DNA of 64,000 bases from Zanthoxylum bungeanum (lineage: Eukaryota; Streptophyta; Magnoliopsida; Sapindales; Rutaceae), in NCBI GenBank assembly GCA_019454045.1, contig SKCR01026736.1, positions 1 through 64,000 of the forward strand, written 5' to 3'. Of the stretch, positions 50,277-61,963 are shown piece by piece. Made by a program: the position numbers and the translations under genes. Below the pieces are notes generated by a model. It was given only the letters and a program-made list of their open reading frames with translations. It did no database searches and was not told the DNA's origin. Positions within the stretch are counted from its first letter, which is position 1; each line of letters starts with the position of its first letter.

Positions 50277-51816
50277 CAACGTGCAACGGAGATATTAGAA
50301 CTCATACACTCTGATGTATGCGGACTATGGATTCTCCTACTTTATTACCTTTATCGATGTATGCGGACCAATATCAGTTACCGTATGTGTACCTTATACG
50401 GTACAAATCTGAAGCCTTTGAGAAATTCAAAGACTTCAAAGTAGAAGTAGAAAACCAGCTTAATAAAAGTATTAAGTCACTAAGGTCTGACCGAGATGGT
50501 GAATACTTAAGCAACGAATTTCAAGATTACTTGAGAGAAAATAGCATTGTTTCCCAGTGGACTGCTCCGGGAACTCCACAACATAATGAGGTCTCCGAAA
50601 GGAGAAATTAGACATTATTAGATATGGTCTGATCAATGATGCCAAACACAGATCTACCTCTTTCATTTTGGGGTCTTTCTTTAGAAAGTCTTAGTTATCT
50701 AAGAGTTTGGGGATGTGACGCATATGTTAAGCTCACACAAACTAACAAATTGGATGATATGGCAATTAAATGTAAGTTTGTTGGATATGTCTTGAACTCA
50801 AGAGCATACGTGTTCTACATCCCAAATGAACACATAACATTTGTCTCATGAAATGCTAAATTTCTAGAGAATGAATTCCTTCTCAAGAAATATAGTGGGA
50901 GTAGACTTGACCTCGATGAGGTACGAGAAGAACAAACTAACATAGAACTAAACCCCAAGCCCCTTAAAAGGGCAGCGACAGAACAACCACAAGGTTATGA
51001 ACTTAGAAGGTCTTGTAGGGAAAGATATGAGCCTGAAAGATTTGGTTTCCATATTGATGAGGAAAATGATCAGGTCATTGATAATGACCATCCCACCAGT
51101 TATGATGTAGTAATGCATGACATTGATTCTGTCAAGTGGATTGAGGCCATGAAATCCGAAATAGACTCTATGTATCAGAATCAAGTCTAGGACTTGGTGG
51201 ATGCACCTGAAGGGATAAAACCCATAGGCTGCAAGTGGATTTACAAGCGTAAAACTGATGCAGAAGGAAACATCCAAACCTATAAGGCTAGGTTGGTGGC
51301 GAAGATTATAGACAAATCCAAGGAATTGACTATGATGAAACCTTCTCGCCTGTTGCAATGATAAAGTCCATTTGAATTTTACTGGCACTAGCTGCACACT
51401 TTGATTATGATATTTGGCAGATGGATGTCAAAACAGCTTTCCTTAATGGGAACCTCATGGAGGAAGTCTATATGACACAATCTGAGGGGTTTACATATAA
51501 GGATGATCATAATAAAGTATGCAAGCTTAAATGATCCATTTATGGACTCAAGCAAGCCTCCAGAAGTTGGAATATACGATTTGATGAGACAATCAAAGAA
51601 TTTGACTTCATCAAAAATGTAGACGAGCCTTGTGTTTACAGGAAAAATAGTGGGAGTGCTGTTGTGTTTCTTGTATTATATGTCGATGACATATTAATCA
51701 TCGGGAATGATATTCCCATGATGCAAGCCACCAAGCAATAGTTATCTCAGAATTTCTCCATGAAATATTTGGGAGAAGTAGCCTACATCCTCGGCATTAA
51801 GATCTACCATAATAGA
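50277..51816 (+). pseudogene. E5 integrase and reverse transcriptase, interrupted by E3
   Basis: Integrase starts with LIHSDVCG but is scrambled at 50313-50368 around a 13-bp direct repeat. RSDRDGEYLSNEF and QHNEVSERRN follow, then stops. At about 50686 an in-frame 81-bp block present in E1 is missing. The linker reads KCKFVGYVLNSRAYVFY. RT reads [14 protein letters not shown], a small deletion near 51300, KTAFLNGNLMEEVYMTQSEG, IYGLKQASRSWNIRFDE, YVDDIL and AYILGIKIY, ending at 51816. Catalytic YVDD is present, but stops are frequent. Confidence 0.93.
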
Positions 51817-53761
51817 TGTTGGGTTCTTAAAGAACAACCTAGGATCAATTAAGCATAAAATTTGTGTGAATAAACAAAGTAAGATAGCAGAAAGTACTCA
51901 CTTTGATTGGCTAAGATGATGTGGGAGATAACAAAATTTTCCAACCTTTGTGTTGTGCTCCAAGCTCTCATTTGCATGAATGATGAGCTCCAAGCTTTGG
52001 TGAATGAATTTCAAACTCATGGGAGTAGTTTCCATAACACCTTTGAATGCCTTCTTTGATGTGCTAGCATGCATGATTTTTGAATAAAAAATCATCAAAT
52101 GTGAACCCTAGGTTCACGCCACTTTGAGAGAAAAATGGGGAGAGTTTCTGCCCTAGGCCAAAGAGAGGAAGAGAGATGAAGATGATGTGTGTGGTTTATT
52201 TTTAAAATTAAAAGTCATATATACCAAATACAATAATTGGTAAAAATGTCTTTCAATCTTTCAAACTTGTGTAAGAAACAAGTTAACCAAAAAATCCAAC
52301 CAAATTCTATCAACCAAAAGTTGATAAAGTTGACTAGGTTATGTGACTTGTTTGGGCCCCACTTTAATTCAAAATCTGAGTGGGCCCGCAAACACATTTC
52401 GGGCTCGGGTTCGTTAATTTCGAATTAACGAATTCTCCGTTGCGACTTAATTAAATCAAATTTAATTAAATAATTATGCCTAGCAAAATTACTATTAAAG
52501 TCGCTCGCGAATTAATTCTAAATTAATTCGTTCGCCCGAATTAAAATCCAATTTTAATTCCGTTATGAAATCTAATTTCATTTAATATATTGAATATATT
52601 ATTTTAATCGATTAATTCCAAATTAATCGTTCTCTCTCTTCTAATAGAATTTTATCCCAGATAAATTCTCGCCGTAATTAATCCTAGATTAATTTTCTCT
52701 CTCTACTAATTAATCCCATATTAATTATGTTCGAGTCAAATGTCATCGGTGCATCATCGGGAAGCGACCCATGAGATTTCTGGATATGTTGGCAGTAAAT
52801 CCGGTCGTCGGACTATCCGAACACGTGCGTACCCGGTACCATATTTTTACCGATTTACAAGACATGATTGGCTTCTAGCAAAGCACCGTGCCTACCCAAT
52901 TCTCCAAAAATATTCTTTTAAGGAATATGTAATCTTTGTCAGGCGTAGTATACGTAGTATTGCGTATTACGATCCATTATCGATATCACATGCTAGGCCT
53001 GGGGCTGGAATTGTGTCTGCCACGTACGAAGCACATATCAGATCTTTGGTAACTAGTCTCTATAATCGGATAATCATGACCTAGTCATATTATCCCGATG
53101 ACTGCAGTACTTAAGAGTACTAGTTCCATATCCTACGTGATCATCATCTCCATATGACTGAAGTGATACTTCTATCTTGACATCACACCCAATACACTAT
53201 GATTCTCAATATACCCAGAAGAGGCGTACACAAAACCTGTTAAAGCCTCGGACGACCAAAACCAAAGTATATCGCAAGTATTAGCGATGCAAGTCTCAGG
53301 TTAAGACCAAATACACCTACCCTGAATCAGATTCCCATAGACACATAGTCATACTACCAATGAGATTCCGATGGGTCTATCCAGAGCGAAGCTGTTCCCA
53401 TACCATCGGTAAACACAACCTCCTATCACACTTGCATAAGTATCCAATACTTAAATATATGAGAACTATGCCATTATGCTCCCACAACGCGCACAAGTGC
53501 AATACTAGTCTATTCCGTATTATCGATGTCTAGTCTCGATAATACTACGACTAGAGATATTTAATGATTAAACCTTAGTGGATTAATATTGTCTCATATC
53601 TTATTAATCTGGTACTAATCATATGGACTTTTATCATTTATATATCTTGGTAATCTAATTACAAATGATAAAAGAGCAATTTCCTTTGTCACATAGTTTA
53701 TTTGTACAACAACACCATGTTCTGTACAAATAGTGATGCTATAGGTCATAATTGTCCAACA
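51817..53761 (-). repeat. E3 3' LTR, 1945 bp
   Basis: On the minus strand it starts TGTTGGACAATTATGACC (53761) and ends GAACCCAACA (51817). The first roughly 1.35 kb (53761-52410) matches the E2 and E4 LTRs, including the hairpin array. The last roughly 590 bp does not resemble them and matches only the E3 5' LTR remnant, so the LTR end module differs between subfamilies. Confidence 0.9.
52410..52729 (-). repeat. Hairpin array in E3 3' LTR
   Basis: About ten consecutive stem-loops are read on the + strand. 52410-52432 has 10-bp perfect arms with loop TCG, where E2 has a G-T pair. Further arms include TTAATTAAAT (loop CAA), CGAATTAATT (CTA), GAATTAAAAT (CCA), GAAAT (CTA), CGATTAATT (CCA), TTTATC (CCA, one mismatch outside) and TTAATC (CTA), each followed by its exact complement. 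Loops are 3 nt; in sense orientation mostly TGG or TAG. Confidence 0.88.
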
Positions 53762-53777
53762 ATCTCCCACTTGGCCT
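53762..53777 (-). other. E3 polypurine tract
   Basis: The minus-strand GGCCAAGTGGGAGATT borders the 3' LTR. Confidence 0.85.
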
Positions 53778-56690
53778 ATAGCCAATCACTCAAGTGTCCA
53801 ACACCTGAACTATGTACGGGTCGCTCAAACTTCTGTTGAGAAGCAGCTTTCGTCAGCGGATTTGCAATGTTATCGTCTGTTGCGTTTTATTCGATCATCA
53901 CATCACCACGATGTATGATCCGAACAATCAGTTGAAACCATTTGAAGTACATACTTGGATCGTTGATGAGACCATTAATTCTTTAGCCTGTGCTGTGGCC
54001 TAGCTCAGCTGCTAACAGAACTATACCTAATCCAATTAGGATTATATAGATCCAAAATTGCTTCTTTTGCTGCCTCAATTGCAGCAATGTTCTGCTTTTG
54101 TTATTTATTCGGCAACAGTATCTTGCTTGGAAGATTTCCAGCTCACTGTTCTGTTATTCAAACTATGTAGTACCCTTATTGCGACTTAAAGTCATCTTTG
54201 TCGGTTTGGAAACTTGCAATGGCGAACCCAGTCACCTCAAGTTCTCCTTCTCCATGTTTAAGAAAGCATCCTTAATTCGTCTAAGATACTTAAGGATGTT
54301 CTTAACATTAATCCAGTGACCATCACCTGGATTGGCCTGATTGTGACTCTAAATACTCAAAGCATATGAGACACCAGGTCACGTACATTTCAAAATGTAC
54401 GAGTTCTCGGAGAGTGCCAATAAATTTTAGATCTATCCCAGTAGATCCTTATTCCTAGAATAAAGGTTGTTTCTCCCAAGTTATCTACGGAGAATTTTCA
54501 TGAAAGCCAAGCTTTCACCGATTATTTAATATGGGATTATCATTTCCAAGAAATGATATGTCATCATTATTTAGGACAATCATTGTTAGTGCGCTCCCAC
54601 TAACCTTCATATATACACAAGAATCATCTTTGTTTTGAATTAAATCATATACCATTATGATTACATCAAAACGATGGTTCCAAGAATTCAATGTTTGCTT
54701 CAATCCATAAATGGATCGGTTTAACTTGCGAACCTTGTTTGCTTGTTTTGGTATGACAAAACCGTTAGGGTGTTGTTAACATCCTCCAAAAGGTTTCCGT
54801 TCAAGGAAAGTGGTTTTGACGTTCAGCTGCCATATTTCATAAATGAAACATGCAGATTTTTGCAAGCATTATCCGAATGGATTTAATCATGGCAACGAAT
54901 AAAGGGTTTCGCCGTAATCGACACCATGTTGATGACGATACCCTTTCTATACAAGCCTAGCTCTGTACATTTATATGTTGCCATCCATGTATGTCTTCCT
55001 TGAAGACTCATTTAGTACCAACATGCACAATGCCTTCTGGTACATCAACCAGTGTCCAAACTTGGTTGTATACATGGAATCCATTTCGGACTTCATGGCA
55101 CTTTGCCATAAAAGGAGTCGATACCTTGTATCACTTCCTCATACGTAGCCGGTTCATCTTCCTCAATAAGATTGATATCTACATGAGGTGAGATCAGAAA
55201 CCCATACCTCCCAGGTTGTTTTCTGACACTCTCTGACCTACACGGTTCTTGTGTATTTGAAGATTATTGGTACAGTTTCATCCCTGATGAACTGTTGGTA
55301 TTCCATGAGGACTCGGTGCCTGGAACAGTATTACTCCGATTTTCATCGAGTTTTACTTTTCTCCCACTTACCACTGCATATAGGTATTCCTCTTAGGAAA
55401 GCCGCATGGAGAGAAACAATTACATTGTTCTCTTGTGAGTTGTATAAGTACTATACTTTGGTTTCCCTAGGACAACCTACAAATAGGCACTTATCCGATT
55501 TGGGTTCTAATTTGGTACCATCCAAATGTATGCCCAGCATTCCCAAATCTTCAGGAATGTGAAACCCGGTTTCTTTCCTGTTCATATCTAATATGAAGTA
55601 TGTCTAACAGATTTTCATGGAACCTTATTCAAAATAAGTATTGCACTGTTTAATGTGTATCCCTAGAAGGAAATTGGTAGCTCAGATCAACTCATCATTA
55701 ACCTTACCATGTCCAACAAAGTTCGGTTTGTCTGTTCGGACACACCTTCAAATTGAGGTGTCCCGGGAGGAGTCCACTATGAAAGAATACTATATTCTTT
55801 CAAATAGTCGAGAAACTTATTGCTTAAGAATTTCCATCACGGTCCAATCGTGATGTTTTAATACTCTTGCCGGTCTGTTTTTATACTTCGTGTTGAAACT
55901 CTTTGAATTTATCAAAAGCTTCTGATTTATGTTTCACAAGAAACACATAACCATAACGCGATGCCACATCCTTAAAGGTTATGAAGTGTTCACATCCACC
56001 TCTATCCTAGCTAGACATGGGCCCACTTATGTCACTATGAACGAGGGCTAGCAGATCAGTGGCACTTACACTTTTACCAAGTAAAAGGTGTTTTAGGCAC
56101 TTTGTCTAATAAACTAGATTCGTAGACATCATTTGAATTAGAATCAAATTCGTCCTAGTATCCAATTTTCGAAAGTGTGGATATACGAGTCTTGTTTAAT
56201 GTGTCCCAGACAACAATGTCACTTTTAAGTCTCAACAGATTTATAAAGTTTGAGCTTTTGTTTGTCATATTATATGTTTGAGATTTGTTTATATTCAAAA
56301 TATAACTACTGTTATTCACATCTAATGTGTTTATCTCAATATCATCTTTATAAACAAAACACTTAGTGTTCTCGAATATAAAGGTATACCCGCAACGGGT
56401 TAAACTAGATACAGAGATAATGTTCCTAGTCAAACTAGATACATTATAACAATTTCCTAATTTAAGTAAATGCCCAAATGGTAGTTCCAAAACTTAGGTT
56501 TCTATGGCCAAAACAGCGACTCTCGTCCCATTACCAACTCATAGGTCGATCTCATCTGAAGCCAGTCTCTTGCTAATCAGCAGATCCCGCACATCAGTAC
56601 ATATGTTTAAGTACCACATCCAGTATCTAAAATCCAATTTTAAAACCATCAGTGGACATGTTTATAACAAACATACCTGAAGTCGGAGCC
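53778..56690 (-). pseudogene. E3 pol remnant
   Basis: Minus-strand pieces follow copia order. A decayed protease region is near 56620. Pre-integrase reads SSLTRNIISVSSLTRCGYTF (111-residue frame 56490-56155). Integrase and linker follow at about 55860-55350. RT reads SAMKSEMDSMYTT, YRARLV, GYRHQHGVDYGETL, IYEIWQLNVKTTF and NRSIYGLKQTLNSWNHRFD (55150-54660). The RT catalytic motif is changed from YVDD to NNDD (VLNNDDISFLGND near 54550). The RNase H tail reads HRGDVMIE and TDDNIANPLTKAASQQKFE near 53900-53820. Many stops are present. Confidence 0.88.
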
Positions 56691-57400
56691 ATGCCCGTCT
56701 TCACTTCCTTCATGTCTGCCTTGTCCATACGGCAGTCACGGTTCTAGTGACCCCGTTTGCCACAGTTTAGGCAGACATCTTGGGATATGTCTTTTGTCTT
56801 CCTAGAAGACTGTGACGATTTTGCTTTTTCCCATTATAGAAGCTCTGGCTCTGCCTTCTTGAGCATAGCCATCAACTCTCTAAGAGTTTTTCTTTGGTTC
56901 ATAATGAACCTGCCCCAACATTTGGGCAGAGACTATAAGATCAAATCTTTAGAAGTCTCGGCCACGTAGGTAATGCCCAACTAACCTAGCTGATCGATGA
57001 CAGTAATCATCTGCGACACCTTGTGCTCGTCAGATGTACCCTCTGACATGCGCTAGCGAAAGAGAATATTTTGCAATTCGTACTTCTAAGATCTAACTAT
57101 AGATCTATGAAGATCCTTCAATTTCAATATCATACTATAATGATCTAATCCTTAGTTCTGACGAAGATATTGAGGAGTCATTGCGGCAAGCATAACAGAT
57201 TGAGCACTAAAGTTATCATCACCATAAGTCTTCCAAAGCTCATGCTCTACTATTTGCTCAACTCCGGGCTCAGGCCCGAGATGTCACTCTATCAAATAAA
57301 GTAATTTCTCGGTTCCCAGGACTATCCTGAGGTTCTATTCCCAATTTGAAAAATTGAAGCCGCTTAAAGACATTTTCACCCATGATTATGTTTTAAACGT
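56691..57400 (-). pseudogene. E3 gag remnant
   Basis: Minus-strand pieces read GVEQIVEHELWKTYGDDNFS, SVMLAAMTPQYLRQN, TSKDLILQSLPKCWGRFIMN and a CCHC zinc knuckle CLNCGKRGH, a stop, then NRDC (about 56790-56745). The stop inside the knuckle and earlier stops kill the frame. Confidence 0.85.
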
Positions 57401-59719
57401 TAATCTTTCAGTTATCTTGATTTCAATAGTCCAACTATCCAATCAACGATTTCTGGTACAATCTAATGTAATGATTACTATAGTCTAACTATATAATTAA
57501 CTACTATTTGATTGGTTAAATTCAAATATATTTGATTACTATAATCCAATTATATAATCAACTATAAATGAAGTAGTTTGAATACAATCCAATTTTTTAA
57601 TTAAAACAACAATTGAATATTAGTCCAACTAATATATATAAAAATAATTAATGACGAAAAATGAAATGAGTGCGTATTGGCAAGTATCCAAACGAAATTG
57701 CAATGCCTCCCACTATTTTTCGGCGAGCCTCTAACCCTCTGTGGAGTACTCGGGAAACCTAGTTTCCTAGTGGGCTAGGATCCCGTTAAATAACACACAA
57801 CCTTGACTTTGGCCAACAAGCTGTATGATATTTAACTAGGTAGATCTCTAAGATCAATTGGATCTCATCCAATTCCTAGATCCAGTAGGTGGACTTCCAA
57901 GTCTGAAACATATATCCAATATATGCCAATATATCCGATATATTTCCTAACCTTTTTCCTCTAAATCAACTAAGCCTTGGCTTTGGCTCAACAAGCTTAA
58001 TGATTCTAGTTAAGCGTGACCCATTGACTTTGGAAAGCTTCGTAATCGATGTCGATGAACAAGAAGTGATCTTGACTTTAGCCAACAAATCACAACTTGG
58101 GCAAGACATACGATATGGAACAAAGCCTTCATGATTCAAACACATCCGCGATGGACAAAGGTCTTGACTTTGGCCAACAAACCAGTGCCAATCTTGGATC
58201 TTGAGAATGAATCATTCAATGGAAGGAAAATGCTTAATATTTGTTGAGGGTTTTTTTGCGTAAATTGGCAACCAATTTATTATCTTTGATTAGGTCTCAT
58301 CATACACCCTTAAGCATGCATTCTAAAAGCATAATAAGGCACGGTAAATAAATTAATAATGATATACAGATGGATATCTCACAAATTATTCCTAAAACAA
58401 ATCACTCCATTTCCTCTCTCCCGCTAGAACTATTCATACTTCCACCCAATTACATGATACTTCTAAAGAAACCTCATTTACATTGAAGGGAATAGGTGAG
58501 AAGAGAATTACAAAGAATCGAGAGACAAAGGCTATACACGCAGGTCCAATTTAATAAATTCTAAATTTATTACAACAATTTCCAAAATTACCCTCACCCA
58601 TCTAATATCCATCCGATATACATTATTCATACAACACATCAATGTATTCACACAAAACATGTTATTCAATCAATCTAATCCAATTAATTAATATTTTAAT
58701 TAAGTGATCATCCAATGTTCAAACAACGATTTGATTTGCGCGAGTCCAACTCGTTTAAGAATAAGTACTCAAAGTACGAATTCTTGAATTATATCGAACT
58801 ATAATTTTAAATCCAATTTATTTTGTATTCAATACTAATTCTTTATTTAATTCCAAATTAAATAATTACACTTTAATAATGTGTCTTTACGACTTAGATT
58901 CTAAATCTAATCTTAATGGGTCTCAAAGTCCAATTAACATCCAATGTCAATTTAATTAAAGTCCAATGGGCTTTCAATTAATTTATTAAGGCATGGACTT
59001 TGGCAACCAAAGCCCAATAAGGAATCACCATTTGCCACAAAATTAATTTTGGCCCATTAGGCCCAATTAACTGTTTAAAGGCCCATTTATTATATTTGAA
59101 CTTTATGGAAATAGTTTTAGGCCCAATTGAATCCAACCAATTATCCTAAACCAAACTTGGCCCAACCAAGCCCATTAAGCCCAAATACAACAACATTAGC
59201 CCAATTCAAAATTGAAGGCTAATTTATTTAATCACAATATTCCAAATATTACAACTATTTAATTAAAGTGTATTAGCCATAATTAATTAGTTAAATTAAT
59301 ATTTCTGAAACACCAGTTACACTAATTAATCATGCTTTAATTAATCAACTTACGTCCAACACAAATTGAAGCAAAATCAATCCCAACATGCTCATTAAGT
59401 TCACGGCAATATGGTAATTTTTTCATTAATTTTGATTTCAATCCAATTAAATCACAAATCAATTTATCCATTCATTTTAAACACATCCAATGGTTTAAAA
59501 AATCAAAATCACCATGAGCTAAGGGTTCCAAGTCATTCGGCCAAGCATATGGAATTAGAGGAAATTTTATCCAATTCAATTTCTCAATTCCTAAGATGCA
59601 CAAATCTAATTTAACATCATCCAAGCTCAACCAAAACCTCAATTTGAAGAAATCATGCATAAATCATAAAAGCCCAAATTAAAGTCTATGAACCCTAATT
59701 CATTTCATGCTTAATTTAG
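57401..59719 (-). other. E3 leader
   Basis: The leader is non-coding. On the + strand it carries complements of the family-B 19-nt motif at 57802, 57975 (degenerate), 58071 and 58163; GGCCCAA-rich words at 59000-59200; and a 9-bp-arm hairpin with loop CTA at 58552-58572. It is collinear with the E2 and E4 leaders. Confidence 0.8.
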
Positions 59720-59731
59720 GCTCTGATACCA
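59720..59731 (-). other. E3 primer-binding site
   Basis: The minus-strand TGGTATCAGAGC, one base from the LTR, is a perfect match to the initiator-Met tRNA complement. Confidence 0.92.
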
Positions 59732-59732
59732 T

Positions 59733-59943
59733 TGTTGGGTTCTCAAAGAACAACCTAGGATCAATTAAGCATAAAATTTGTGTGAATAAACAAAGTAAGA
59801 TAGCGAAAAGTACTCACTTTGATCGGATAAGAGGATGTGGGAGATAACAAAATTTTCCAACCTTTGTGTTGTGCTCCAAGCTCTCATTTGCATGAATGAT
59901 GAGCTCCAAGCTTTGGTGATGAATTCCAAATTCATGGGAGTAG
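59733..59943 (-). repeat. E3 5' LTR remnant, 211 bp visible
   Basis: It begins TGTTGGGTTC and runs collinear with E3 3' LTR 51817-52030 up to CATGGGAGTAG, where E4 starts. The remainder should resume (with AGTAG duplicated) after E4, beyond the window. Confidence 0.9.
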
Positions 59944-61949
59944 TGTTGGATAATTATGACCCATATCGTCACTATTTGTACAGATCATGATGTTGTTGTA
60001 CAAATTAACTATGTGACAAAGGAGATTGCACTCTTATCATTTGTGATTAGATCACCAAGATGTATAAATGATATGAGGTCCCTATGATTTATTCCTGGAT
60101 TGAGATGATATGAGAAAATATCAATCCATGAAGGATAAATCATTAAATATCCATAGTCAGAGTATTATCGAGATTGGACATCGATAATGCGTAAAAGACT
60201 AGTATTACACTTGTGCGCGTTGTGAGGGCATAACGACATAGTTCTCATATATTTGGGTATAGGATACTCATGCAAGTGTAATAGGAGATTGTGTTTTACC
60301 GATGGTACGGGAAACAGCTTCGCTCTGGATAGACCCATTCGGAATTCCATTGGTAGTATAACTATGTGTCTATGGAAGTCCGAATTCAGGGTAGGTGTAT
60401 TTGGTCTTAACCTGAGACTTGCACTGCTAATACTTGCGACAATCAATATGCTTTGGTTTTGGTCATCCAGGGCTTTAACCGGTTCTGTGTACGCCTCTTC
60501 TGGGTATATTGAGAATCGTAGTGTATTGGGTGTGATGTCAAGACGGAAGTATCACTTCAGTTATAGTGGAGATGATGATCACGTAGGATACAAAACTTGT
60601 TCTCTTATATGCTGCAACTATCGGGATATTATGACTAGGTCATGCATATCCGATTATAGAGACTAGTTACCGGAGATCCGATATGTGCTTCGTACGGGGC
60701 AGACACAATTCCAGCCCCAGGCCTTGCACGTGACCATCCGATACTGGATCGACATACACAATACCACCTATACTACGCCTGATATAGATCGCTTATTCCT
60801 GTAAGCATGTTTCTAGAGAATTGGGTAGGCATGGCGCTTTGGTAGAAGCCAACCTTGTCTTGTAAATCGGTACAAACGTAGTACTAGGTACTTACGTGTT
60901 CAGATAGTCTGACGACCGTATTTACTGCCAATATATCCGGGGATCTCATGGGTCGCTTTCTGAAGATTCACCGATGATGTATGCCTCGTACTTTATTAAT
61001 CTGGGATTGATTGGATGAGAGAGAAAATTAATCTGGGATTAATTACGGAGATATTTTATCTGTGATAAAATATTATTTAAAGAGAGAGAGCGATTAATTT
61101 GGAATTAATCGATATATTAATATATTCGATATATTAAACGAAATTGGATTTCGACGCGGAATTAAAATCAGATTTTAATTCGGGCGAACGAATTAATTTA
61201 GAATTAATTCGTTAGCGACGTGAATAGTAATTATACTAGGCATGATTATTTAATTAAATTAGATTTAATTACGACGTAACGGAAAATTCATTAATTCGGA
61301 ATTAGCGAATCCGCGCCCGGGAGTGTTTGCGGAACCACTCGCATTTGGAATCGAAGTGGGACCCGCAAGTCACATCTAGCGTCACATCATTCGTCAATCA
61401 AGTGATAAATGTCTTTCACTTTGAGTGATTGACACCAGTCACTATTCATTGATTGATGTAAGTGGTTGGAAAGTTAAAAGTCTTTAATGCCTTGACTTTT
61501 TGAGTTTGTTTTTGGTATTTGTTTTTGGAAATTCAAAAACCATATACATAACACACAAAAACACATCTTCTCTCTCTCTCACTTGTGTATTCGGCCAAGG
61601 CCCAAACACATCTTCTCTCCATTTTCTTCTTCCAAACCGTGAGCAATGGAGAAGAGTTAGAGGATTTGTTGCAAATCTTCAAGGGTGCTAGCACACAAAG
61701 AGGCATACAAGGTGATAGTGAACCTACTTGTGAGCTTGGAATCAATATTGATAAATCTTGGAGCTTGAAGATGAAGATGGAGTCCACACACACCCATTGC
61801 CGTGAGCTTCACCAACAAGGAGGAAAAGTTTTGTTCTTCGATTCATCCAATCCGATCGTTGTAAGTATGATTCCGCCATGCTTTTACGAGTATTCACATA
61901 TTGTTTCATTGCTTTAAAATGATCCTTGGGACTTTATAGAAACCCAACA
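59944..61949 (+). repeat. E4 5' LTR, 2006 bp
   Basis: It starts TGTTGGATAATTATGACC and ends AACCCAACA. It is collinear with the E2 LTR across its whole length, including the last 600 bp that E3 lacks. The hairpin array is at about 60991-61305. A 137-residue open frame (60253-60666) has no recognisable content. Confidence 0.92.
60991..61305 (+). repeat. Hairpin array in E4 LTR
   Basis: It has the same series as E2. Examples are arm AATTAATC (loop TGG), ATATTTTATC (TGT), CGATTAATT (TGG), TTAATATAT (TCG), CGAAAT (TGG), GAATTAAAAT (CAG), AACGAATTAATT (TAG) and TAATTAAAT (TAG), each followed by its exact complement. Hairpin 6, decayed in E2, is perfect here. The last hairpin is imperfect. Confidence 0.88.
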
Positions 61950-61950
61950 A

Positions 61951-61963
61951 TGGTATCTTGAGC
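61951..61963 (+). other. E4 primer-binding site, mutated
   Basis: TGGTATCTTGAGC is in place of TGGTATCAGAGC. The first seven bases still match the initiator-Met tRNA complement, but the rest is altered. Confidence 0.75.

Larger units (their letters stand above)
46359..51816 (+). mobile_element. E5: Ty1/copia element (family A), left part
   Basis: The 5' LTR (46359-48280), primer-binding site (48282-48293), shortened leader, gag, protease, integrase and RT are read to 51816, where the 3' LTR of E3 begins. The rest of RT, RNase H and the 3' LTR are expected beyond the window, after E3 and E4. It is in opposite orientation to E1. The bases before the LTR are GGAAT. Confidence 0.93.
51817..59943 (-). 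mobile_element. E3: Ty1/copia element (family B), 5' LTR cut by E4
   Basis: On the minus strand: 5' LTR remnant 59733-59943, primer-binding site 59720-59731, leader to about 57400, gag, pol, polypurine tract and 3' LTR 51817-53761. It inserted into the RT of E5. E4 then inserted into its 5' LTR. The flanking 5-mer at the left is ATAGA (51812-51816); the right copy should lie beyond the window. Its coding region is better kept than that of E2 but still broken. Confidence 0.92.
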
